Counted from the first letter of the stretch, positions 37,868 through 47,980 are shown. The stretch: DNA of 64,000 nucleotides from Methanosarcina barkeri str. Wiesmoor (GCF_000969985.1 NZ_CP009526.1:2852001-2916000); one strand, 5' to 3'. Translations and numbers: made by a program. The notes: generated by a model not told the origin, from the sequence alone.

Positions 37868-39271
37868 ATGGCAACTGAATATGCTTTGCGTATGGGAGAC
37901 GGTAAACGTATCTACCTTACCAAAGAAAAGATAATTGCAGAGATCGAAGACGGAACTGCAAATGCTGCCGATTTTGGTGAAATTCCTGCTCTGAACGCCA
38001 ATGAAATGGAGAAGCTTGCAGAGATCCTTATGATGCCTGGCAAGACCGTTAGTGTCGAACATGGTATGGAAGTTCCTGTAACACACGATATCGGCACTAT
38101 CAGGCTTGATGGGGACCAGGGAAACAGTGGTGTTGGTATTCCTTCCAGCCGTTTAGTTGGCTGCATGACGCATGAGAGGGCTTTCGGTGCTGACACAATG
38201 GAACTCGGGCACATTGATTACAGTTTCAAGCCGGTAAAACCTGTCGTATCAAACGAGTGCCAGGCAATGGAAGTCTGCCAGCAGAACATGATTATTCCAC
38301 TGTTTTACGGTGCAATGCCCAATATGGGGCTTTACTATACACCGGATGGACCCTTTGAGAACCCCGGCGACCTCATGAAGGCTTTCAAGATCCCAGAAGC
38401 CTGGGAATCAATGGAACACGCTGCAGAACACCTGACAAGAGACACAGTTTGGGTAATGCAGAAACTCTTTGCCTCTGGTGCTGATGGTGTCAACTTTGAC
38501 ACAACCGGTGCAGCAGGCGACGGTGACATGTATGGTACACTCCATGCGATTGAAGCCCTCAGAAAAGAGTTCCCTGATATGTATATTGAAGCAGGAATGG
38601 CCGGGGAATGCGTACTTGGTATGCACGGAAACCTTCAGTATGACGGCGTAACCCTTGCAGGACTCTGGCCTCACCAGCAGGCCCCACTTGTTGCAAAAGC
38701 CGGAGCAAATGTTTTCGGACCAGTATGCAACACCAATACCAGCAAAACCTCAGCCTGGAACCTTGCCCGTGCAGTTACTTTCATGAAGGCAGCCGTCGAA
38801 GCATCTCCAATACCCTGTCACGTTGACATGGGAATGGGTGTGGGCGGAATACCGATGCTTGAAACGCCTCCTATTGATGCAGTCACAAGGGCAAGCAAAG
38901 CAATGGTAGAAATTGCAGGCGTAGACGGCATATAGATCGGGGTCGGCGACCCAATGGGTATGCCGATCGCACACATAATGGCTTCAGGTATGACAGGAAT
39001 GAGAGCTGCAGGAGACCTTGTTGCAAGAATGGAGTTCTCAAAGAATATGCGCATAGGTGAAGCAAAAGAGTACGTCGCAAAGAAACTTGGTGTCGACCAG
39101 ATGGACCTCGTAGACGAGCACGTTATGCGCGAGCTGCGTGAAGAACTCGATATTGGTATTATAACGTCGGTACCAGGCGCTGCAAAAGGTATTGCTGCAA
39201 AGATGAACATCGAAAAGTTGCTCGATATTAAGATTAATTCCTGCAATCTCTTCAGAAAGCAGATAGCGTAA
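37868..39271 (+). CDS. mtbB: Dimethylamine methyltransferase containing pyrrolysine
   Basis: Transfers a methyl group from dimethylamine to the MtbC corrinoid. Read through the in-frame TAG at 38933-38935, the product is 467 residues with pyrrolysine at 356; both numbers match known MtbB, not MtmB (458 aa, Pyl202) or MttB (about 495 aa, Pyl334). Sequence continues in the same frame after the TAG ([19 protein letters not shown]) to TAA at 39269. The ATG at 37868 is chosen because the earlier ATG (37856) overlaps the GGAGG. It is 59 bp after mtbC. No pyl genes are in the window. Confidence 0.95.
38933..38967 (+). promoter_or_regulatory. Amber (Pyl) codon followed by a nested stem-loop
   Basis: TAG is followed at once by ATCGG (38936-38940) that pairs with CCGAT (38963-38967). 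Inside, GGGTC-ggc-GACCC pairs, sharing the G residues at the base. It sits where PYLIS-type elements have been proposed in methylamine methyltransferase genes. Confidence 0.6.
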
Positions 39272-39513
39272 AGAAAAACTCCGAAATAACTAAGAAGATA
39301 CGAAAAAGTGGATACAGATCTCCTGTAGATCTTTCTCAGGATATTTCTTGAAAATATTTCTTGGTGATATTTCTTGAAAATATCCTGGGAAAGGCTTGAT
39401 TTTTTGGATTTTCCACTTTCTCCATTTGCAGTCTTTTATGAGTCGATTTGTGCTGCAAGAGCTGTGCGAATCGTCAATTTATATCTATAGTAATTAGAGG
39501 AGTGTGCTTTAAA

Positions 39514-40956
39514 ATGAGCGACGAAAACAGTGAAAACGGAGGGCTCCAACGAACAATTGATTGGAAACAGGGACTTGCAATTGCTCTGGGGGTTCCTGTA
39601 CTGATCCTGCCGTCCATAGGCTATTTTGCAAATTATGTCTGGGCCTTTGCAATCATTATCTGGGCGCTATCGGTCTTTCAGGGTTTCATGCAAAATTTTG
39701 CCTACGGAGAACTTGCCACAATGTTCCCGAAAGCATCCGGGCTTCCGGGGTATGCCCAGAGTGTTTTTACGGGGAACGCAAGCAACCGGTATGACCTTAG
39801 CAAATTGCTTGGAGGTTTCAGTGCCTGGAGTTACTGGTTTGCCTGGAATCCGGTCCTTGCAATCTACTCAATCCTTATCGGGAGCTATCTTAAAGGCCTG
39901 GTCCCTGCACTTGCAGGCGTGCCTGACCTTGTTGTTTACCTGGCATCCGGCGCAGTTGTATTCATACTTCTGATTCTGGTTAATTATCGTGGGCTATCGG
40001 GTGGAGCAACGCTTGGGTACATTCTTGCCATACTTTCGCTTGCCCCCCTTATCATTATTGCCCTTGCACCCTTCGTAACAGGGCACTTTGAGATCAGCAA
40101 TATTACCGGCTCTTTGCTTCCCACAGACTGGAGTTGGGATATCCATCATATCCTGATCTTGCTCGGGCTTTTTGCAATGGCCCAGTGGAGTGCCTGCGCC
40201 TGGGAAACCGCAGCGATCTACGGGCCTGAATATAAACAGCCCAAATCAGATGTTCCAAAAGCTCTCTTTATCTGCGGTGCGATCTGTCTTGTGACCTTCA
40301 TTCTCGTCCAGGCAGCCTGTACAGGAGCCCTAGGAATTGAAGGAATCCTAGCCGAACCGGTTTCTCCAATGCTACCTATAGCCCAGATGACCCTTGGCCC
40401 CATAGGTGGATCTCTGACTATCTTTATGTTGATTGCGGCAATGGTCCTCATTATCCAGACTGCCTTCCTTGGAGCTTCAAGGGCTATGTATTCCATGGCT
40501 GGAGAAGGAAATCTGCCAAGGTTCTTTGGAAAAATGAATGCACATGGAACTCCAGTCAACGCAATGATTGTCATTGCCCTCTTGAATATGGGTTTCATCT
40601 GCCTGGGAACTCCTGCAGCTATAGTTGCAGCCTCAGCAATAGGTTATGTCTGTGCCAACGGGATAAGTCTGCTCGCATATGTTAAGGCAAAAATTGACCC
40701 GAAGTTCTCGAAACTTGAAAGACCGTTCAAAGCCCCAAACGGCTGGAGATACGTAGCCCTTTTCTTTGGGTTTTTTAACCTGCCTCTATGTCTAATTGGA
40801 ATAATATACCTGAACAGCCTTGAGTTAGGCTGGACTTCAACGATAGTTGGCTTCGTGGTTCTTGCCCTTTATCTTCCGCTCTGGTATTATTCCCAGAACG
40901 AGAACAGGACAACTTTAGAGAAGGATAATTCCCTATCAGGCGAGTCCACGATATAA
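39514..40956 (+). CDS. APC-superfamily permease, probable methylamine permease
   Basis: 480 aa with about twelve transmembrane segments, starting GLAIALGVPVLILPSIGYF. The length and APC fold (unwound helix-1 region, NYRGLSGG, FLGASRAMYSMAGEGNLP, PFKAPNGW) are typical of the amino-acid permease-like proteins found beside methylamine methyltransferase genes in Methanosarcina. Uptake of dimethylamine is inferred from position 243 bp after mtbB. The ATG at 39514 is preferred over the frame start at 39448; AGAGGAG lies 11 bases upstream. Confidence 0.87.
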   Translation: MSDENSENGGLQRTIDWKQGLAIALGVPVLILPSIGYFANYVWAFAIIIWALSVFQGFMQNFAYGELATMFPKASGLPGYAQSVFTGNASNRYDLSKLLGGFSAWSYWFAWNPVLAIYSILIGSYLKGLVPALAGVPDLVVYLASGAVVFILLILVNYRGLSGGATLGYILAILSLAPLIIIALAPFVTGHFEISNITGSLLPTDWSWDIHHILILLGLFAMAQWSACAWETAAIYGPEYKQPKSDVPKALFICGAICLVTFILVQAACTGALGIEGILAEPVSPMLPIAQMTLGPIGGSLTIFMLIAAMVLIIQTAFLGASRAMYSMAGEGNLPRFFGKMNAHGTPVNAMIVIALLNMGFICLGTPAAIVAASAIGYVCANGISLLAYVKAKIDPKFSKLERPFKAPNGWRYVALFFGFFNLPLCLIGIIYLNSLELGWTSTIVGFVVLALYLPLWYYSQNENRTTLEKDNSLSGESTI

Positions 40957-41280
40957 AGGCGCAAAGATAAATTACAAAAGTAGATACGAAAATTTCCACC
41001 GTTTTCCTTTTCCGGAAACCGGTCAAACTCGTGAGCCGATAAATATCATCGAATCATGAGTCCTGTTTCGGGTGCAAAAAAGGTCTGCAGAAAATATGTG
41101 GCTACAGGATGCATAATCTATATACGATAATATTATGGAAAATATCTAACCTTACTAATCCTGAAGCCTCATACTTATTTTTTATTATCACAAAATAAAA
41201 GCCTTGAAACTAGTTTCATGGTAACTTAGTTATGATACGTTGATATATAGACAACACCTCATCCGTAGTCCCTTTTTTAA

Positions 41281-41412
41281 TGAGCCTATCCCAAAACCAA
41301 TTTTATCCTCAAATAGATAAAAGTTTCAGAACTATTTTCCGTGATCTGAAAACCATTGATCACTCCCTATTCGAGATTTAGAGAAGCAGTTTTGAGTTAT
41401 GGGATAGGCTCA
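41281..41412. mobile_element. MITE, TGAGCCTATCCCA family, copy 2
   Basis: 132 bp with perfect ends TGAGCCTATCCCA and TGGGATAGGCTCA. The interior is the inverse-orientation homologue of 31557-31689. Flanks are AT-rich and the target duplication cannot be resolved. Confidence 0.82.
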
Positions 41413-41604
41413 ATTATAATGATTCATAATGATTCATAACTAAATTTCTTAGACACTAGTACATTGATTCCAAAGTGTCATGAATGAATTTTTTGAAAAC
41501 CACTGAAAGTACGGAAGACACGGAAATAAGTAGTTGTGCGCAAAAACTTGACTTCAAATTTACAGCAAATATGAGACACTATTGAAAATTGCGTTAGAGG
41601 CAAA

Positions 41605-41697
41605 GAAAAAGAGGAAATGGAAAAAATAAAAAAGAGGAAAGAGGAAAAATAAGTAAGAGGAAATGGGAAAAATAAAAAAGAGGAAATGGGAAAAATT
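41605..41697. repeat. Purine-rich repeat (aagaggaaatgggaaaaat)
   Basis: Four imperfect units of about 21-23 bp. Confidence 0.7.
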
Positions 41698-41921
41698 CAG
41701 TTACGGAGGTATCCAGAAGCTATGGCATTCCCACATACCACAGCTTCTGGTACATTTTTAATGCATTTGCTGGAGTTTGGAGTAAAGAAAATTCCAGTTA
41801 TAGGCCTGAAATTTTCTTTTTTAGTTTTTTAGAGATGCCGTGCGTTTCAGCCAGATTTCTTCATAGATCCGGCATGAATCCAGCAGTACTCTTAAATTCC
41901 TTTCTCAAAAGGATATAACAA

Positions 41922-41997
41922 TTTCTAACGTTTTTTAATATTTCTAACGTTTTTTAATATTTCTAACGTTTTTTAATATTTCTAACGTTTTTTAGTG
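41922..41997. repeat. 19-bp tandem repeat, four copies
   Basis: Consecutive units of tttctaacgttttttaata; the last ends in gtg. Confidence 0.9.
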
Positions 41998-42003
41998 TTT
42001 TAC

Positions 42004-42240
42004 TTTTAATCCGTTTTTCGTGCGCCATTTAGTCATTTTTAACGTCGTTTTTATTTCACCATTTTTGATTATTCAGCGGTCATTTTATCCCGTTTTTTCT
42101 TGCCATTTTTGGTTATTCCGTGACCACTTATTTCGTTTTTATTTCACCGTTTTTGATTATTCAGCGGCCACTTAATCCTTTTTTCTTGCCATTTTTGTTT
42201 ATTCCGCGGCCGTTCGTCCCGTTTTTAGTGTCATTTTTAA
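42004..42240. repeat. About 43-bp tandem repeat with alternating unit types
   Basis: Five imperfect units alternate between one containing atttcaccgtttttgattattcagcggcc and one containing cttgccatttttggttattccg, giving a higher-order period of about 87 bp. Confidence 0.75.
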
Positions 42241-42579
42241 TTTATTACCTGCCCTTTCAGAAGTATTCATTGTTCTTTCAGGCAATTATTTTTTGTTGGA
42301 CTTGTTCCTATTTACTGGCAAGTGATTTATCTATGGCTTAATAATATATAGCCCGATCCGCGTTGTTCTTGCAAAAGTTTCGGGCAAAAGAAAGAGCTGT
42401 ATGCAGGTTCTAAAGTAAAGTGATTTTTTAATGCCGTTAAAATTTTCAACCGAGTTTATCAAAGCTCAGAAATTCTTTCAGACCCTCTTTCAGAATCAAG
42501 ATTAAAAAAGCTCTCAAATTAGATTTTGACTTAAATACTTATTCTTTTTTCCACCAACTCTGATAGTACTTGTCTCTGT

Positions 42580-43161
42580 TTGGTAGTGGCAACTTCAAAC
42601 AATACCTTATATACCTTTCTCATGTCAAAAAACAGTATGTTATACAAAGGAGTCCTCTTCGAGGACTCCTTCGATAATTATTTGAGCAGAGAAAGTACTT
42701 CAATTTGCCAATTCCTGTACTTTCTTTGCATTGACGATATTGCAAAGCACGTCGAGCGTACTTTTTACACCAACAAACGTTGGCACTTTAAGTACAGTGT
42801 TTCTTCTATGATAAAACTGTTTGTTGTTAAGTGTTTCAGGAAACTCGGTGGAGATATTCATGTACCAATGGAAAACAAACTCAGATTTCTATATGAAATT
42901 GGAAGGAAAGAACAGGTAGGAATGTACCTGAGAAACCAGAATATCAGAGATGAGACTTTTGATAATCAGTATAAAAAGAGAGCTGAATGTGAAAAGATAC
43001 ATGGACATATTAAAGGTACAGTAAAGTTCGATATCAGAAGAGTGAGAACTCAGAGTAGAAAACTCTACTCTCTATTGAGTTTCATAGCATATCAACTACT
43101 GATATTGACAGAAATGCAAAATAAAGTTGAAAGCAAAAATTCGTTTGGGAGATACTTTTAA
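42580..43161 (+). pseudogene. Transposase with internal deletion
   Basis: 193-codon frame whose N-terminal part (CIDDIAKHVERTFYTNKRWHFKYSVSSM) and C-terminal part (KKRAECEKIHGHIKGTVKFDIRRVR...SLLSFIAYQLLILTEMQNK) resemble the two ends of an IS4/IS5-like transposase, while the central region with both catalytic Asp residues is absent. The frame is nonetheless open across the joint. A perfect 11-bp hairpin lies near the 5' end (42647-42671). Its product cannot catalyse transposition. Confidence 0.75.
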
Positions 43162-43279
43162 AGAAGTGAGTATCAAATTAGATTAGAGATTTTAAAAGCT
43201 AATTTGAGATTCCCTTAAAGACATATCATTTGTAACATAATCTTTTAATAAAAGTACTTTCAATAAATATAACGTAACA

Positions 43280-44065
43280 ATGAGCTCATCTTTGTGTGAC
43301 ACTATCTGGCTTTCTGAAAAAAGAAAAAATCTCCTTCTTCTGCTTATGGAAGGTCCCAGGGACATTGAGCAAATAAAAACCTCTCTCAATGTGACCTCAA
43401 AGGCGATGATGCCTCAGATTAAAATCCTTAAAAAACAGGAACTGGTCCTCCAGGAAGAGAACACTTATATGCTCTCGGAGATTGGAAAACTTGTCGTAGG
43501 AAACATGCTTCCTCTCCTGAATACACTTGAAGTCCTAGAGGAAAACAGAGAATACTGGGCAAGCCGGGATACAAGTGTTATACCCCAGGAGCAGTTTATG
43601 CGGCTTGGAGAGCTGGGGGAGTGTATGGTAATCGAACCCGATCTTAACCATCTGTTTGACCTTCCACGAGAATTTACTGAGAATCTTATAAAGTCCAGAT
43701 GCATCATGAGTTCGCTTTCTTATTATCATCCTCTTTATTCATCGCTTTATTCCAAGCTTGCAAAAAGAGGAGCTGAAATGGAAATTGTGCTTACGAAAGC
43801 CGTACTTGAAAGGCTAAAAAATGACTGTCGAGACGAACTGGGAACCCTTCTCGATTCCAAAAATACAGTCGTCAAGGTCTGCGAGGAAAACCTGAAGCTT
43901 CCGACAATTGCCGTTACTGAAAAATTCATGTATATCTGTCTTTTCGATAAGCAGGGAAAATATGACCACAGGAAAGTAATGAGTTTCGATGCAAGCGCTC
44001 TTCGCTGGGGAAAAGAGCTTTTTATGTATTATAATGAATTGTCTCAAGAAGTAATCGAAATTTGA
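43280..44065 (+). CDS. Winged-helix regulator with FilR1-type domain (Msr-like)
   Basis: 261 aa. The N-terminal winged helix (residues about 10-75: RKNLLLLLMEGPRDIEQIKTSL...MMPQIKILKKQELV) is followed by the methanogen-specific FilR1 middle domain (DUF1724, about 125-250, with SLSYYHPLYSSLYSKLAKRG and LPTIAVTEKFMYICLFDK). Relatives in Methanosarcina (MsrA-E) control methyltransferase genes for methanol and methylsulfides. Lying downstream of the dimethylamine cluster, it may act on such genes, but no direct link is visible. Confidence 0.88.
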   Translation: MSSSLCDTIWLSEKRKNLLLLLMEGPRDIEQIKTSLNVTSKAMMPQIKILKKQELVLQEENTYMLSEIGKLVVGNMLPLLNTLEVLEENREYWASRDTSVIPQEQFMRLGELGECMVIEPDLNHLFDLPREFTENLIKSRCIMSSLSYYHPLYSSLYSKLAKRGAEMEIVLTKAVLERLKNDCRDELGTLLDSKNTVVKVCEENLKLPTIAVTEKFMYICLFDKQGKYDHRKVMSFDASALRWGKELFMYYNELSQEVIEI

Positions 44066-44137
44066 AGCAAGCCTGATTACAGGCAGGACAGAAGCAAGTC
44101 TTTCACCTCTCTTTCATAGCTGGCCGGAGTTTTGACT

Positions 44138-46729
44138 ATGAGTTTTAAAAATTTCTCCCTGAAATCAAAGCTAGTTATCTATATCGTTGTCGGGGTTTTT
44201 CTTGTTCTTGCAGTCTCTACGGCTGTAATCATCAGTACGGTCACTTCTCAGGAAGAAAAGCTGGCTTATCAGAAATCAATCGAAATGGCAAGCAGTTATG
44301 CAAACCAGTTCGATGCCGATATGAAAGCTAACAGCGCAATTGCAAATACGGTTGCCCTTACAATGGAAAATTATGAGGCTTCCAACAGGACTGAAGTCAT
44401 TGGCATCCTCGAGAATGTCCTTAAAAAAAATCCAAATCTTATTGGGGTCTATGTGGGATACGAGCCAAATGCTTTTGATGGCAAGGATGCAGAATACATT
44501 AACGCTCCAGGGTATGATTCAACAGGTAGGTTCGTTCCTTATTGTAACAAGATTGAAGGTAATGTCACGGTAGAGCCTCTTCTTCAATATGATTCTTCTG
44601 ATTATTACCAGCTACCCAAAGTCAAAGAAAAACCCGTCTTAACAGAGCCCTACTTTTATGAGGGCATATTCATGATTAGCCATGTTTCTCCTATTTTCAA
44701 GGACGGAAAGGTCGTAGGGATAGCGGGGGCGGATGTCCCTCTGGAATATATGAACGAAGTAGTAAGTAAGGTCAAGGCGTTTGATACGGGATATGCCTTC
44801 ATGGTAAGTAACACAGGCATCCTGCTCTCTTACCCTACGCACAAGGAGTGGATCGGAAAAAAGACCCTCTATGACTTTAAGTCAAAAGAAATAACCAGAG
44901 CCGCAGACGACATAAAAAATGGAACTGGAGGGTATATTGAGGTTAGTGATTCTACTACAGGCAAACCTGTTGTAATGTTCTACGAGCCTGTGCGAACCGG
45001 TAATCTCGCTTTTGTGCTTGTAATTCCAAAAGAAGAAATGCTTGCAGGCGTTGTCGATCTTCGGAACAAGTTGCTGGTTATTTCTGCGATTTCAATTCTC
45101 TTCATGGCTGCCCTTTCTTATATGATTGCCCGTTCTATTACAAAGCCGATAGATGAAATTGTTCAGGATTTCAAGAGTATCGCACAGGACGCAGTTAAAG
45201 GAAAGCTTGATGTCAGGGCAGATACGGATGTGGAGAGAGACTTCAGGGAAATCCCTATGGGCCTGAATGAAATCCTTAAAGCTGTAATTGTTCCAGTAAG
45301 AGAGAGTATAAGAGTGACCAATGCTCTTGCAGAAGGAGAATTAAAAGAAAGGGTCAATTTAGATGTGCAGGGAGAGTTCAGAGAACTTGGGAATACACTT
45401 GATAAATTCTCCGAAACATTGAATAGTATTATTGGTGATTCAAATGCAGTCCTTACCGCATTCCAGCAGAATGATTTTAAGCGGCCCATCAGTATCCACG
45501 GGAAAGGGGATTTTAAGCTACTTACGGACGGGATTGAAGAGGCGCGCCAGGCTCTTGATACGATTACAACCCAGCGTATAGAAACGCAAAAAGCCCTTAT
45601 GGACTATGCAAAAGAACTTGAATGTTCCAACAAGCTTAAGGAAGATCTGGAAAGGGTTATCAATACAAGTCCTGTAATTGTATTTTTATGGAGGTATGAG
45701 CCCATGTGGCCTGCAGAGTTTGTTTCAGAAAATATTACCCGGCTGGGTTATGAGGTTGAGGATTTTACCTCGAACAGGCTTCTTTACGGGGATATTGTGC
45801 ATCCAGAAGACCTGGAAAAGATGGCTGCCGAACTTAAGATGAACGTTGAAGCTGGCTGTACGAATTATACCTCAGAATATCGGATTTTCACAAAATCCGG
45901 GGAGATTCGCTGGGTTGACGAAAGGACGGTTATCCAGCACAGTGAAGACGGTGAAGTCCATCTTCAGGGCATTATCATGGATATAACCGAGCATAAAAAA
46001 GCCGAGAATGCGCTTCTCAAGATGGAAGAAATTCGTAAAAAAGAAATCCATCATCGCATCAAGAATAATCTCCAGGTGATTTCCATGCTTTTATATCTTG
46101 AGTCCGGTAATTTTACGGACAGGGATGTGATTGAGGCTTTCAGGGACAGCCAGAATAGGGTCAAGTCAATGGCTCTTGTCCATGAAAAACTTTACCAGTC
46201 CGAGGATATGGTAAGTGTGGACTTTGCGGATTATATTGAGAACCTTGTAGATTACCTGTTCCAGTCTTACTCTCTGGACAGCAGGAAAGTGAGTTTGAAG
46301 CTGGATGTCGAAAAAGTTTTCCTGGGAATGGATACTGCTGTTCCCCTGGGAATAATTGTCAATGAACTGGTCTCGAATTCCCTGAAACATGCCTTTGCCG
46401 GAAAGAAAGAAGGAGAGATTTATATTGAGTTACACAGATGTAAAGATAACTCTACCTTGCAGAAAAAGAATCCTGATAACCCCAGTACAAAAGGCAGGCC
46501 GCAGAATAATGAACGGATTGGCCCCTACGGCACAACAGAGAACAAGGAGGAGAAGTTAACCCTTATAGTTAGAGATGATGGCAAGGGATTCCCTGAGGAA
46601 CTGGACTTCCGGAACACAACTTCCCTGGGCCTACAGCTGGTAACAACGCTTGTAGATCAGATTGAAGGGGATATTAGGCTTGACCGAAGCAGGGGAACTG
46701 GTTTCGAGATTAGTTTTTTCAGGAGATGA
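44138..46729 (+). CDS. Cache/HAMP/PAS sensor histidine kinase (HisKA_2 type)
   Basis: About 863 aa. TM1 (about 10-33), an extracytoplasmic dCache sensor (about 40-300, with VGVYVGYEPNAFDGK-like GVYVGYEPNAFDGKD and VGIAGADVPLEYM), TM2 (about 312-332), HAMP (about 333-385) and a second HAMP-like segment, PAS (about 505-625, with LRYGDIVHPEDLEK-type LLYGDIVHPED), HisKA_2 with the phosphorylated His in EIHHRIKNNLQVISMLLYL, then HATPase with NELVSNSLKHAF and DDGKGFPE. The ATG at 44138 has GGAG 8 bases upstream. The signal is probably a small organic ligand bound by Cache. A response regulator follows 38 bp later. Confidence 0.93.
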   Translation: MSFKNFSLKSKLVIYIVVGVFLVLAVSTAVIISTVTSQEEKLAYQKSIEMASSYANQFDADMKANSAIANTVALTMENYEASNRTEVIGILENVLKKNPNLIGVYVGYEPNAFDGKDAEYINAPGYDSTGRFVPYCNKIEGNVTVEPLLQYDSSDYYQLPKVKEKPVLTEPYFYEGIFMISHVSPIFKDGKVVGIAGADVPLEYMNEVVSKVKAFDTGYAFMVSNTGILLSYPTHKEWIGKKTLYDFKSKEITRAADDIKNGTGGYIEVSDSTTGKPVVMFYEPVRTGNLAFVLVIPKEEMLAGVVDLRNKLLVISAISILFMAALSYMIARSITKPIDEIVQDFKSIAQDAVKGKLDVRADTDVERDFREIPMGLNEILKAVIVPVRESIRVTNALAEGELKERVNLDVQGEFRELGNTLDKFSETLNSIIGDSNAVLTAFQQNDFKRPISIHGKGDFKLLTDGIEEARQALDTITTQRIETQKALMDYAKELECSNKLKEDLERVINTSPVIVFLWRYEPMWPAEFVSENITRLGYEVEDFTSNRLLYGDIVHPEDLEKMAAELKMNVEAGCTNYTSEYRIFTKSGEIRWVDERTVIQHSEDGEVHLQGIIMDITEHKKAENALLKMEEIRKKEIHHRIKNNLQVISMLLYLESGNFTDRDVIEAFRDSQNRVKSMALVHEKLYQSEDMVSVDFADYIENLVDYLFQSYSLDSRKVSLKLDVEKVFLGMDTAVPLGIIVNELVSNSLKHAFAGKKEGEIYIELHRCKDNSTLQKKNPDNPSTKGRPQNNERIGPYGTTENKEEKLTLIVRDDGKGFPEELDFRNTTSLGLQLVTTLVDQIEGDIRLDRSRGTGFEISFFRR

Positions 46730-46767
46730 ATTATAAATAATGTGTGATAGTGGTGGAAGGAAGAATA

Positions 46768-47181
46768 ATGGCAGAAGAAAGAAAAAAGGCGGAAGGCAGA
46801 ATTCTGGTCGTTGAAGACGAGCATATCGTTGCAATGGGAATAAAGAGAATGTTAAAGAGTTTGGGGTACACAGTTACCGGTGTAGCCTCATCTGGAGAGG
46901 ATGCTATTAGCAAGGCTGAAAGCACTTTCCCTGATGTCGTGCTTATGGATATCATGTTAAAAGGCGATATGGACGGCGTAGAAGCTGCAAGGAAAATCAG
47001 GGAAGGGTTTGATGTCCCGGTTGTTTACCTGACTGCTTATTCTGATAATATAATTCTTGAAAGGGCTAAGAAAACTGAACCTTTCGGTTATATCGTAAAA
47101 CCTTTTGATGAGAAAGACCTGTACAGCAGCATTGAGATAGCACTGCACAGGCACAGGAAGGAAAAAGAAAAAACTGAATGA
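46768..47181 (+). CDS. Single-domain response regulator
   Basis: About 137 aa: a receiver domain only, with the acidic pair VVEDEH, phospho-accepting Asp in DVVLMDIMLKG, Thr in VYLTAYSD and Lys in YIVKPFDEKDL. No output domain, so it signals by protein contact or to a further kinase. The ATG at 46768 follows GGAAGGA by 6 bases. It is 38 bp after the sensor kinase and is likely its partner. Confidence 0.92.
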   Translation: MAEERKKAEGRILVVEDEHIVAMGIKRMLKSLGYTVTGVASSGEDAISKAESTFPDVVLMDIMLKGDMDGVEAARKIREGFDVPVVYLTAYSDNIILERAKKTEPFGYIVKPFDEKDLYSSIEIALHRHRKEKEKTE

Positions 47182-47658
47182 TTCAAGACGAGAACGATCA
47201 GAACGAAAGATATTCCAGGAAAAAGAAACAGAATGGAAGAACATCTTGAGTGGTCAACAGCAAAGAGATAAGAAAGTCAGATGGCTCAGGAAAAAACTCG
47301 TATCAATCTAGCAGAAAATTGTTTTCTCAGGTTATTTAAGAAATCCTGAAAATCTTCCGGACTGCCAAAGTTTACTTCTTTTTCTTTAAAAGCAAAGGAG
47401 CTCTCTTATTCTTCGCTGTCTTTTTCTTTATTTCTCATTCAATTTTTGCTGACAGTATAATTAAAATTTTTAATTGGATCAAAATATCCTTTGAACCCGG
47501 ACAAAGTTCTTCCCCTTTGCCATGGACAGTGTCAGCTTAAAGTTCCTGCTCTTTTGTAAGTGCCATATGGGGTGGGTTATATATCTTAATTTATATAGGG
47601 TTCAATGCAGGTAACAATAGAGAAGTTTGCCCTTAGTCCCAGGTTTGTGAATAATTAT
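47182..47658. other. Spacer without visible gene
   Basis: Begins with a purine-rich region after the first response regulator. Several T tracts (47340-47450) suit termination. No coding frame is supported. Confidence 0.5.
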
Positions 47659-47822
47659 TGAAATCAAGTAGTTAGTGAAATCAAACAGTTAGTGAAATCA
47701 AACAGTTAGTGAAATCAAACAGTTAGTGAAATCATAGTTAGTGAAATCATAGTTAGTGAAATCATAGTTAGTGAAATCATAGTTAGTGAAATCATAGTTA
47801 GTGAAATCATAGTTAGTGAAAT
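47659..47822 (+). repeat. 17-bp and 15-bp tandem repeats of (ac)agttagtgaaatc
   Basis: Four units of about 17 bp (aaacagttagtgaaatc) are followed by six of 15 bp (atagttagtgaaatc), the second type being a shortened form of the first. Confidence 0.88.
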
Positions 47823-47980
47823 TCTTGAATTTGTTTTCATAACTTAGAGATCGAATGTGCTCGAGTGTTTCTGTTCCGGCCTATAATTTCATTGACAGAT
47901 TGGAGGAACTTAATCCTGAAAAAGGTAGGAAACCTGTTTCAAACCCAGCTCTCCGAGGCTGAATAAAGGTGCAGCAGTAA

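Larger units (their letters stand above)
40957..42579. other. 1.6-kb repeat-rich spacer
   Basis: No gene is supported. It carries a MITE, a purine-rich aagaggaaatggg repeat (41605-41697), a 19-bp array and a 43-bp array, listed separately. Confidence 0.6.

Noticed and set aside
37856-38935. mtbB as a gene broken by a stop codon
   Set aside because: The TAG is at residue 356, exactly the known pyrrolysine site of MtbB, and the frame continues to a normal full length of 467.
47659-47822. CRISPR array
   Set aside because: Units are contiguous with no spacers, and no cas genes are present. The same holds for 48523-48634, 54950-55143 and 63373-63545.
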